In this document: positions 22,546-31,849 of the stretch, piece by piece
Layout: each line of letters begins with the position of its first letter
Numbering within the stretch: the stretch's first letter is position 1
DNA from: Ascochyta rabiei
Taxonomy: Eukaryota; Ascomycota; Dothideomycetes; Pleosporales; Didymellaceae
Reading direction: 5' to 3'
Assembly: GCF_004011695.2 (NCBI RefSeq)
Contig: NC_082421.1
Coordinates: forward strand, 1,060,501-1,124,500
DNA length: 64,000 nt
Program-made: the position numbers and the translations under genes
The notes under the pieces: model-generated
The model's input: only the letters and a program-made list of their open reading frames with translations
What the model was told of the DNA's origin: nothing
The model's database searches: none

Positions 22546-22745
22546 TCTTGTCTTGTCTTGTCTTGTCTTGTCTTGTCTTGTCTTGTCTTGTCTTGTCTTG
22601 TCTTGTCTTGTCTTGTCTTGTCTTGTCTTGTCTTGTCTTGTCTTGTCTTGTCTTGTCTTGTCTTGTCTTGTCTTGTCTTGTCTTGTCTTGTCTTGTCTTG
22701 TCTTGTCTTGTCTGTCTTGTCTGTCTTGTCTGTCTTGTCTGTCTT
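22546..22745. repeat. Pentanucleotide microsatellite (TCTTG)33 with imperfect tail
   Basis: Thirty-three uninterrupted copies of tcttg (22546-22710) are followed by alternating tctg and tcttg units to about 22745. All reading frames through it are open because 5 and 3 are coprime and no stop occurs. The long Ser-Cys-Leu-Val type frames here are artefacts. Confidence 0.98.
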
Positions 22746-22901
22746 GCCTTGTCCTTCCCCCGCCGATGCATCGTCTCGAACCATGTTGGATTGGGCAGCT
22801 AGTGACACAAAGCTGAATTCTCGCTTCGGAACGTGGTATTCAAGATGCTGTTCGTCGCTCCTATGTACATGCCTGTCCGTCTGTCTCCGTCTCCATCAGC
22901 G

Positions 22902-25900
22902 CTACTCATCGCCGACCATCTGATCGCGCTCGCGGCAGACAACACAACCGCGTCCAATTGCGCTCTTGATGACATGGGCGTGTGCGACCTTTGCGCCGAC
23001 GCTGCGGCTCCATCGCCCGCCGCTCTCCACCGCGTCGCTCGCTAGTTGTTGCTGCAGCGTTGCGGCGACGCTGGCGCTGGCGCTCGTCTTGGGTAGCAGG
23101 CAGCTGAGGTGGAAGACGTGGCCGCACGCGAATCCGACTAGCGTATCGCGGGACTTGGGTAGCGGGATATCTATGACTTCTTCCTCCTCTGCGGTGGGTA
23201 GAGTGAAGGGTTCGCCGCAGCCCGTGCAGTGACCTGGTGGAGCTTCGACGCTCGGGTCCTCCGCTGGTGCGGGATCAGCTACAGGTGCTGGGTTGGTCGA
23301 TGTAGCTGCGGTAGTGTTGCCGCTGCTAAGTACTTTTGCAGCCAACTTTGGATCAACGCCCTTGGGTCGCATGTCCACCTCTTTGCCCTTGGATAGTCCA
23401 TTCTGCGCACCAGGCAACTTCCCCTGTAATGCGTCTGACTCTTCGTCACAGGGCATGACTTCAAACTTGACCCCTCGTTTCTGTCCTGCACGGAGCGTGT
23501 CCATGCCCGCTGCTACTTCACCACGTAGCACCTTGGCTACCCCCTCTGAGATGGAATGCTGGATCTCGTACTCGCGGACCATACGGCCAATGCCGTCTCT
23601 CAGCCCTTCAATCTCAAGACCCTCAGGGATGCGACGGACGAGCTGAATGGGGTCGATGGCTGTGCCGACTTCTGCCAGCAAACCCCTGATGAATTGCGGT
23701 TTGTCCATGGAATAGTCGAGCAAATCATTCCACAGGTCCGGGTCGTCTTGTTCTTTTGCGAAAGATATGGCAAAGCTGACATCAGACAGCTTCTCGATGA
23801 TCAGGTACAAGGCGCGCTTGGTCTGACCAGTCTTTGAGAGTATGTGTCTGAATATGTTAGCGCATTACAATTAAACACAACGAATGCCACTCACACAAGC
23901 TCGGGAATGTACTCCCTACTCTCGCAGATGGCCGTGGCTTTGCTCAGGTCAAAGCTTTGCGACTTGCGAAGGAACTCCATCAACAGCGGGCGATCGTACT
24001 CTGCAAACAGCTCGACCATGAGATCTGAGAAACCTTCGGCAACGAGTTTTCCATCAGCAGCGAGACGATCCTCAGCAACTCGCTCTTTTGCAGTTCTAGC
24101 CTTGCGCTCATGCAGTTCTGGCTTCCACAGCCGTCGCAGGTAGAAGAACAGAAAAGGTTGGAACGAGTCCTTCTTTTTCTTCTCTTGGAGCTGAGTAATA
24201 ACATCGTCAGCTGGAATGGTCCCACGACAGCCCTCTTCCACAAGCACGTTGATGGTCTCGGAGGACGCCTCCTCCAGTTCCGCCAGCGGTGCTGATGCCA
24301 TCTGCTCTCTAGACACACGCAGCAGGATAAAACCAGGGATATCATCTCTGACAGCTTCCACGAGGTGGAAATCACGAATGATGCTCATGGCGGCATCGGC
24401 GTTTTGCAGGCGTATGTAGCAGCGCAGTGCTTCTCTTTGGCGGCCACTCGCGAGATACAGCTTCGCAAGACCATCTTGTAGGATACGCCAGTCCCGGCCT
24501 TGTTCGTTGCCTTCAATAGAGTCTTCGGTCACATCACCAGCAGCCAGCTTGGCTTTGATGGCTTCGATAACGCTGCTGATATCGAAGAGTTCTGGATCCC
24601 ATGCTTCGAGCAGATGCTTGAACCGTATTCGGTCGTTGATAATGTAGTGCCCAAGAATCACCTCATATACCATAGAAGGTAGCGGTGGCTGCATCTGCTT
24701 GGTGGGTATGTAAGGCGAGATCTCGTTGAAGTGGTTGGTTTGCGCAAACTTCCAGACCCAGTGCTCCCACCTAGTTGAAGTGCCTAGAACTCTTCCAGCG
24801 ATCTCTCCAGCTTTCTTCCAGTCGTTTGCGTTCACAAGCTGCTGGACCCAAAGATCACCTACGCGTCGCTTCTCCTTCTCGACAGCAGTGTTTTGGTTCG
24901 CTCTTGCGGCGGAGACTGTATCTTGAGACTCGCTTTCGTCGGCGAAGAAGTCCTGCAGACTTCCCTGTTTTTGGAGAGGCGTGCTGGCCGGCGAGGTTTC
25001 TGCGACCGATTGACTGGCGGAACCGATAACTTCTGGATGATCTTCCAGAAGCTCCCAGGCATCTTTGTAGTTCTCGTGCTCCAGCTCCCAAGTAAAATGG
25101 TCTGCAAGGTCGCGCTTAATGGCTAGTACACAGTCGTACGGACTATGTATGAAGACCTTCAGACCGGCTGTTGCAGCATTAGGATGTACTGGCGTTTGTC
25201 GTCCACGAGCAGTCGTGGATGGTACAGTGCCACTGGCGGAAGACAAGGACGGTGGCCTCGAATCTGAACCTATTGGGAGATTGAGAACACTGGCGCCGGA
25301 ACTGAATATCCTTGTTGCGCTGACGCCGGCATCCCATATCCCCCCTCCAATAGCCTCTAGTGCGCTCTTCTGTGCAGGCGTCATGGCCTTGGGATGCGGT
25401 ACGTATAGCGTTCCTAGGTGGTAATCGGCTGCGGAGAGAGTCTCGAACCTGCTGACTGTCAAAGAGTCAACCTCGACCTCTTCCTGTGTTACAGCGTCGA
25501 TGAGTTTGAGTTCAGGGGATAGGCCATTTGCACGTCGATGCATTCCACGTCGTGGAGTTGTCTCAACGGGGTTGTCGTCATCGTCGTGTGTTCGGTATGC
25601 AAGAACTAGAAGTAGGGAAGGGGTATAAAGCGAGATGCCAGAAACAATACAATCGTCAAACTTAAGACTTGTACAGTGTTAGCCAGAGCCCTTGTGGGGC
25701 AGGTGGTGATAACGTACTGGTGAGGAACTTCGATGCTGCCAGGGGACCTTTCGCCGGTCTGCTTGCCATTACCAAATATCTCTCCAGGGATGACATGGAT
25801 AATCCAGGCGGCATCTCCCCAACCCACGACTAACTTCTCCACCTTTTCTTTCTTGGGTCCTTTTCCTCGTTTGTTTGTTCGTTGATGTGGCAGGGTGGAT

Positions 25901-27109
25901 TCGACCTTGCCGTGGTCACGATGATCGTTCATGCTCATGATGGCATCATCATCAGACTCCAGTGATTCGTCGTCGACCCATTCGACTCTTGCTTTCCACA
26001 ACGCAGCCATATCCTGCCAGACACGACGATTGGGCTTTCCGACAAAGCCTATTCGTTTCCAAGCCAGCTCAGAGTCTGCGCTATCCAGGAACAAGTTCGT
26101 GCGCATGAACCGAATACCTTCCTCGTTGACCCACACCACATATTTTCCAGATAAGGACCATTTGATGGTGCTAATGGAACCTTCTCCAGAGTGCAGAATC
26201 GTGTCTCTACCACTGTTACCGCCAAGACCTATGGCCCCGAGCCATCCAGCAGCGGCTTGTGATGCTGAACTGGTATTCGCATTTGCGCGAGTACCTATGG
26301 GACCTCCGCTTGTCAAGATCAGCTCGCCAGCCAGACCTCCTGACAGATATGAGCGGTCGTTTTTGTAATCTGGCGAGAGCGCTACGGCTTGGACAGGCCG
26401 GGCGAAGTTGCGCAGCGTGACGTCTTTGGGGTCAACCAGCGAGGACACACAGACATGACCGTCTATTGAGGCAGAACCGATGTAAATCTGGTTCGAAGGA
26501 GTTGGCGGGACTGGGTTTTGCTGTGGCCTGCGAGGGTCGCGGCCAGCATGGGGCGCAGCCTTTCTCGGTGGCGCTTCAGCCTCTGGGGCTCTATTGGGCG
26601 AGCCAACTTGGTTGATGAAGGACTGTGTGCGTGGTAGAGGCGACACTGACAAGGAGGTGACTGAGGCAGAGGGGTGGGCGTTGTAGGTGCGCAGTATTTG
26701 AAAGGACGGAATGGTGAGGGTGTGCTGGTGATGTTAGCCATAACGTTTTAGGAGGAGGGAGCGTCCAGACTCACTATATTGCCGTTGTGTGTACCGACAA
26801 TCTGTGTAAGGCTCAGTATACGGCATGCGGCTTGTGGCAGCTCTCATTGAGCTCGAGGTACAAGCATACCATCTTGTCTCCCGCAACTAGAAAGGAACTG
26901 GTCGCGTCGCCATTGCGATACACAGGCCCCAGACTGCTCGTCAATCGGCTATACTTGAGCTTGGGCTCCTCGTCCGCGTCGTCGTCGTCGCCTTCATCGT
27001 CATCGTCTTCGACATCGCGGTCGTTTACGTGCTGGGCGGCTTCTGTGCCGTTGCCGGGCCCTCCACGTGTCACCGCATGCTGGTCGTCTTCGGTCGGATC
27101 CGCAGCCAT
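22902..27109 (-). CDS. VPS41: Vacuolar protein sorting protein 41, HOPS complex subunit
   Basis: Subunit of the HOPS tethering complex that binds the Rab7/Ypt7 GTPase and links AP-3 vesicles and endosomes to the vacuole. There are five exons: 26870-27109, 26775-26801, 25718-26724, 23895-25667 and 22902-23847. The product is 1330 residues. An acidic leader (DVEDDDDEGDDDDADEEPKL) precedes a WD40-type beta-propeller, with LKYSRLTSSLGPVYRNGDAT and IKWSLSGKYVVWVNEEGIRF. The conserved SGISLYTPSLLLVLAYR starts exon 4. The clathrin-heavy-chain-like helical repeats carry the VLGHYI-type and DLWNDLLDYSMDKPQFIRGL blocks. A C-terminal RING-like zinc finger (CTGCGEPF, CGHVFHLSC, CVVCRE) closes the protein. 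Exon 2 is only 27 nt (IVGTHNGNI). The acceptor before exon 4 ends in AAG rather than CAG. Confidence 0.94.
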
Positions 27110-27348
27110 GCTGGCGACATGGACATGAGCTGCGGTGGGCGTGCGGGAGTGCTGCGAAGCTTGGGTCGTGATGTGTAGCTTGACGTGACGTCCGCACACC
27201 AATGACAGAGCTCTGTCAAGACCTGGACCCTCGCGAGTGCAGGGGATCTCCACAGGCTCCACCGAAACTCATGGACGCCTCCAAGCACTGACCTGCACCC
27301 ATCCACGATGCACGTAGAGCCCTCGATAGATACATTGCATCGCCGGCG
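27110..27348. promoter_or_regulatory. Divergent promoter, VPS41 / RMD1-like gene
   Basis: 239 bp between two start codons. It contains overlapping CRE-like elements (tgacgtgacgt at 27181-27191) and a CCAAT box (27199-27203). Both are plausible but untested. Confidence 0.5.
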
Positions 27349-28677
27349 ATGCCTTCCTTTGGATCGAGCGCACCTTCCACCTTGATGAAGTGCATCGCAA
27401 AATGCAAGCATCAAGGCCCTCGAATATCACTCCATATTCCACAATCGCTACATCGAACCCCAGCACGAGCATTCTCTGCAAACGTGATACTCAGGAAAAA
27501 GCAGGACGAGGCAGATGGCAAGGCTGAACAGCTAAAACAAGGATCGCGCAAGACCGCTGGCAAGACATTGTCATTGCGCAGTGTTGCTGTCGAAGCCCAA
27601 CGATCACGAACCTTCGTCAAGTCGCGTGGTCGAACGCGCTTCATCGACCCAGATGCCGAGACCAAAACAGTCACTGCATACTGCGCCGCTGAGACATACG
27701 ATATCGCAGCCGCCGCTCGACTGGTCAAAGCCCAAGGCTACGAGCTCGACCCCTTCCAGACAGGCCTGTATCCGCAAGTCGTCCACGTACAGACCAGCGA
27801 CCGGCCGTCTGAGGTCAAAGACTTCCAGCAGGGAGACGTTTTCATTTTCCCCTCTGGCACAGTTGTCACATGGAACGTCCGGGAGCGCGAAGCCTTGAAG
27901 CTAGTTCAGCAGATTCTGCCTGCAGCAGCAGAAGGCTCACATCTCGAACTTCTCGAAACAGAAGATCTCGAGTACCTTGAGGACAGCTCACGTGAGAGTA
28001 GCGAAGTCGTCGGCGACACCATCGTCCTGGGTATCAAGCCGGAGCAGACTTCTGACTCGCTCTCCTCCATGCCTAACGAGTCTGGTCCTACATCACCAGA
28101 GGTTGACACCGTGCTTGCCAAGATCGCCTTCTCCTCTGGTCTGGCACGTAGTACCAAGCTCGCTGTCCTCGAAACACTTTTATCCAACTACCAACACTCG
28201 ACCCGCGAAATTCCCAACATGCTCGCCGCAAAGCACATTCGTTCACCATTTACACGCTCCTTCATTCTGCGGAAAACCGGCGAGTTGCTCTCCATCCGCG
28301 CACAACTGAACCTCTACTCAGAGCTCACAGACAGCATGCCAGATCTGTTCTGGGACTCGCGACATGAGCTAGGGCTAGGTGGCTACTATGACGGCGTTGG
28401 CCGCGCACTCGATGTCGGCGTCAGAATCAAAGTGTTGAACGAGAAGATTGGGTTTGCACAGGAGATTGCAAGTGTGTTACGTGAGCAACTAAGTGAGAAG
28501 CACGGTTTGAGGTTGGAATGGGCGATTATTGCTCTGATCGCTGTGGAGGTAGTGTTGGAGTTCTGGAGACATTACGAAGAGCGCAAAGAAAGAGACGACC
28601 CCGAGAGTACCCAGGCACTGTTGAGAGCGTACCTGGAGCGGTTGGCCAAGGAAGAGATGAAGGCAACGAACGCATAG
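27349..28677 (+). CDS. RMD1/RMND1-family (DUF155) mitochondrial protein
   Basis: Single exon of 442 residues. The N-terminus is basic and low in acidic residues (SLHIPQSLHRTPARAFSANV), a likely mitochondrial presequence with a cleavage-like RAFS site. The DUF155 domain follows (about residues 90-400): TVTAYCAAETYDIAAAARLV, DVFIFPSGTVVTWNV, GLARSTKLAVLE and the helical block FILRKTGELLSIRAQLNLYSE. It ends with PDLFWDSRHEL and a C-terminal membrane helix (WAIIALIAVEVVLEFW). This order is diagnostic of the Rmd1/Rmd8/Mrx10 and human RMND1 family. Mitochondrial members anchor or support mitoribosomes at the inner membrane. A second Met at 27385 (MKCIAK) is an alternative start. Confidence 0.92.
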   Translation: MPSFGSSAPSTLMKCIAKCKHQGPRISLHIPQSLHRTPARAFSANVILRKKQDEADGKAEQLKQGSRKTAGKTLSLRSVAVEAQRSRTFVKSRGRTRFIDPDAETKTVTAYCAAETYDIAAAARLVKAQGYELDPFQTGLYPQVVHVQTSDRPSEVKDFQQGDVFIFPSGTVVTWNVREREALKLVQQILPAAAEGSHLELLETEDLEYLEDSSRESSEVVGDTIVLGIKPEQTSDSLSSMPNESGPTSPEVDTVLAKIAFSSGLARSTKLAVLETLLSNYQHSTREIPNMLAAKHIRSPFTRSFILRKTGELLSIRAQLNLYSELTDSMPDLFWDSRHELGLGGYYDGVGRALDVGVRIKVLNEKIGFAQEIASVLREQLSEKHGLRLEWAIIALIAVEVVLEFWRHYEERKERDDPESTQALLRAYLERLAKEEMKATNA

Positions 28678-29542
28678 TGTATACGGCAGTGTACTTGTGC
28701 TTGTGATACCCCACTCAACAATCAAAACAGCTATCGAGACCCACGCCAATCCTCATAGTGAACTCATGACCCCGTGCTAGGCCTTCACTCGCGGCTTGGT
28801 TCCACCGCTCCTGCTCGAACCACTGCTCTGGATCAGCTGCGAGGTGCAGACGAAGCGCTCAACCATACATGGCTTCTACTGTTCAAGCGCATTATCCATC
28901 CCTTGATCGAAGATGTTGGTCGGCCTTTATTGCTGGTTACTTGCAATAAGTGTAGTCAAGCCACTGCAATGGCCATAGATACCTACTCACTAAATACGTT
29001 CAGAGACCTTCTTATCTACTACCCTCGATGATATCTCCCAATCCCAGCTACCTGGGAATCACTTCTGCTATCACAAGTTTCCGAGTGAGAGCGGCCGTTT
29101 GGCGCTACTTGCTGCCTGGCGACCTCGAGGCTTTCGTAATTGATGCTCTCGGAGTAACACTACATACCTGCCAGCATGAGACAGGCGGCATTGTCTTGAA
29201 CTCCCTCTTTTTGGAGTCAATCTGTGATACGGTCGACACTCTGGGTGGCTTTGATATGTGCAGTGTTGTGATTGCAATCTATATACAGTGATTTCGAGCT
29301 ACTCCGTCACAGAAAGACCAAGTTCATGGCCTCCTCGATTGACCTGGACCCAGTGAATCCTCCTGCAATCACGACAGACGAACTGAACGACGTGATTTCG
29401 AGCGATTCCGTAGTATGCACCTGAACTCAGGAAACATGATGCAAGACTGGGAGACGAGACAACATTCTCAAATGCAATTATCCTTTCGAATTGAACCAAA
29501 CTTGCATGTCCTTTACTTGAATCCTGTTGGGCTCGTTGGGTG

Positions 29543-29636
29543 AACTTGCCCCTCCCCCTCCATCCAAATTGATACCCCTCCAACCCAAAACGCCCCTCCA
29601 CGCCCCTCCCGTTGCCCTTTTGCCCCTCCCGTAGTC
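29543..29636. repeat. CCCCTCC-rich tract (G-rich on minus strand)
   Basis: Six cccct motifs, most of them cccctcc, occur in about 95 bp. The minus strand has at least eight runs of three or more G, a pattern able to form G-quadruplexes. CCCCT is also the yeast-type stress response element core. Confidence 0.7.
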
Positions 29637-29967
29637 CCGTTTTCCACAGATATCGACAACTTACCGGATGCAGCAGGTTTATCGCGGGGTTGTGGTGCCC
29701 CCTTCGCCGTACACGAGTTCAACGGACACAATATGCCAGACTATGCTGAACACACTTGCTCGTGAAAGGCAACAACATGACGCACGTCATTACACGACAA
29801 GCGTTGAACTCACCAGCAAAATAGTTCAACTACTCATGAAAAGAGAGGAGGGTGAATCAATACAACCGTCACAGCGGACACGAACGTGTCCAGCAAAAAC
29901 ACTAGTCCATCTAGAGCGCAGCTGATCCAAGGTTACTGAGCGGATACTGACTGGACACGACGAGCGC

Positions 29968-29972
29968 AAAAA
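29968..29972 (-). terminator. RNA polymerase III T-tract
   Basis: A run of five T on the minus strand begins 4 nt after the discriminator base of tRNA-Met, the standard Pol III stop signal. Confidence 0.8.
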
Positions 29973-29976
29973 GATT

Positions 29977-30134
29977 TGCTCCCTGCCAGATTCGAACTGG
30001 CGGCCTTCGGATTTCTGTTCTTAGAACAGTCATACTCGACGAGATATGAGACCGACGTGATAACTAGCAGGTGTTGGTTAAGATCGGTGAAGATATTGGA
30101 GTGGTAGATGCTTACCCGACTACACCAAGGAAGC
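29977..30134 (-). tRNA. Elongator tRNA-Met (CAT) with canonical intron and an extra D-loop insertion
   Basis: Three segments (30116-30134, 30045-30063, 29977-30012) join to a 74-nt tRNA. The acceptor stem GCTTCCT/AGGGAGC pairs fully with one G-U. The D stem GTG/CAC closes the loop AGTCGGTTA. The anticodon arm TCGGT-CTCATAA-TCCGA has the elongator-Met form, with anticodon CAT at 30046-30048. The T arm is GCCAG-TTCGAAT-CTGGC and the discriminator is A. A 32-nt intron at 30013-30044 sits after position 37 and contains TATGA, which can pair with the anticodon loop as in normal tRNA introns. A second insertion of 52 nt (30064-30115) interrupts the D-loop after G19. It begins GTAAGC and ends CTGCTAG. 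The A box TGGTGTAGTCGG and B box GTTCGAATC are intact, and a T5 terminator follows. It could be functional, or a disrupted copy if the insertion is not removed. Confidence 0.85.
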
Positions 30135-30533
30135 TGGTGATTTGATGAACGGGAGAAAGAATGTAATATTCATAACCCAGAAAATAGATTAAGAGAATCC
30201 TCGTTAACCGCGGCCTACTGATATCGGCCGAGTCTTCGTTGGTGGTGGGGTGGCGAAATCTCAACGCCGGTGCGGGGCGCTTCTTGAAGAACATCGTAGT
30301 CCTTTGGTGGGCTCAAGTACGCTAGAGATGTACATTAGACGATGCGAACTTTCTTTCCTGCAAATGCGCACCTGCCATACGATCTCTAATATCTAAACAA
30401 GCCCAATCCAACGCAAACTTAGCTCTTCCAGTTCCAAAACGCCGGTCCATCATGCATTAAGTCGGCCATACATTATACACTTCATAAATTCCACGCCACA
30501 ATCAAACTTCAAAGGTCGGAACACCGTCGCCGT
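30135..30533. other. Intergenic, tRNA 5' flank and RBD2 3' flank
   Basis: About 400 bp, moderately AT-rich, with no gene seen. Confidence 0.5.
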
Positions 30534-31660
30534 TCACGGTCCTAACCTTGCTCCTGATTCCGGGCTCCTTGGTATCCCACCCATTGGCACACTTGTGGTT
30601 GGCAAAACACCGTAGCGACCGTACGTCTTCTGGTCTACACTCACATAGTGAGGTAATCTGCCCAACAGGTTCGCTTTCGTCTCAACCCATCTCAGGATCT
30701 TCTCGTGGGGTACGAGGAACTTGATGTAGCCTGAGGCCCAAAGATAACCTATTCCAGCGCCGCAGAGGTGGCCGATGAAGCTGACGTTCGGTACGAGGAT
30801 GCTGGTAACAAGGACGAGAATCAGGGGCGTAGTCCAGGTGGGAATCTTGTAGGGACCAACGCTGTTACACATGAGCTAGAGTATGGTGGGCATTACAACA
30901 GAGCATACCTGAAGTTGGGGTTGGTTTTGTGTTGTTTCATGACTTCTGCAGAGAGAAGCAGGAAGACCCAGACGCTGTTATTCGTTAGCTTCAATTCGGA
31001 GATTCCACTGCTGTTGTGCTCCATGCGTACCTCGCGCCCATAACTATTGTGTTCGCCCTGAAAACGAACTTCTCCAACAGCGTGTAGATGCCTCCTGGAA
31101 GTGTACCAAAGGGCCCAGTGAAGAGTGCAAGCGTTACAAGAGTCCCATACTCGGACTCGAAGCGTTCGAGAAGAGGTGCGATTGCGACGAGGTTGAAGAT
31201 CATGTGGAAGAAGTTGAGATGCATCAATGGGAACAGGTTGAGCCGGTGCACTGCGAAGTAGTTGTTAGCTTGAGAACCCATGCGATGTACGCCGGCCCGC
31301 GCAGTTTTTCTGGTGCTGCTCGGTTTGTCGTGCGCCTCATGCAACAGCCCTCGAGCGTGCACTTCCATGCTGAGATGGCGAGACGTCCCAGCCCTCCACA
31401 CTGTGTATGCAAGATGGTATACATTCGAAGTGATGGCCGGCAAGATCGTCATGCTGCGACCATAGAACGAGAAACGTCTACATACTCTGGGTCAAATCCA
31501 TCTTAGCCGGCTCGAGCCGTGCGAACTCCCTGAGCCATGGCAGCGGTATTGTCGCAATCCACAGGCCGACGATGGCAAGCAAGAGCAACCGGGTCGCAAG
31601 CGGTAGACGGAGAACATAGGAGCGTAAGCGGGCCGGGTTGAACTGCGTATACGAGGCCAT
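30534..31660 (-). CDS. RBD2: Rhomboid intramembrane protease, Rbd2-like
   Basis: Golgi-type rhomboid serine protease. In fungi Rbd2 homologues cleave membrane-bound transcription factors such as SREBP. There are four exons: 31486-31660, 31031-31250, 30909-30974 and 30534-30861. The product is 262 residues. The first helix (RLLLLAIVGLWIATIPL) is followed by the family block MHRLNLFPLMHLNFFHMIFN and a GTLPGGIYTLLE loop. The catalytic serine lies in MGASVWVFLLLS, spanning the exon 2-3 junction, and the catalytic histidine in FIGHLCGAGIGYLWASG, giving the Ser-His dyad. The C-terminal tail is cytosolic. The first intron is long (235 bp); the others are 56 and 47 bp. Its start codon is only 189 bp from GAA1 on the other strand. 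Confidence 0.92.
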
Positions 31661-31849
31661 GGCGGCGCGCGATTGTGAAGTGTGAGACAGGTGTTAGCTT
31701 GTCTGCAGGCGCGTTGAGAAAGATGGGCGATGATGGCCCAGGGTCGCGTCGTTAGCGCTCCTTCCGCGCCGCAACCAAGAGCTCCGAATGCAGGAGAGAC
31801 GGCCACATCACTCCTTGCTGCTTCGTGGGGTATTTCAGCGGTGGGCAAC
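31661..31849. promoter_or_regulatory. Divergent promoter, RBD2 / GAA1
   Basis: 189 bp separates the two start codons, so the genes must share a promoter region. No TATA-like element is evident. Confidence 0.5.

Larger units (their letters stand above)
28678..29976. other. Intergenic, no gene seen
   Basis: 1.3 kb between the RMD1-like gene and tRNA-Met. Short frames (for example 29028-29291) have no family resemblance. A CCCCTCC-rich block is described separately. Confidence 0.5.

Noticed and set aside
22503..22923. Open frames of Ser-Cys-Leu-Val or Lys-Thr-Arg-Gln repeats
   Set aside because: All frames of the TCTTG satellite are open; there is no non-repeat coding sequence or splice evidence.
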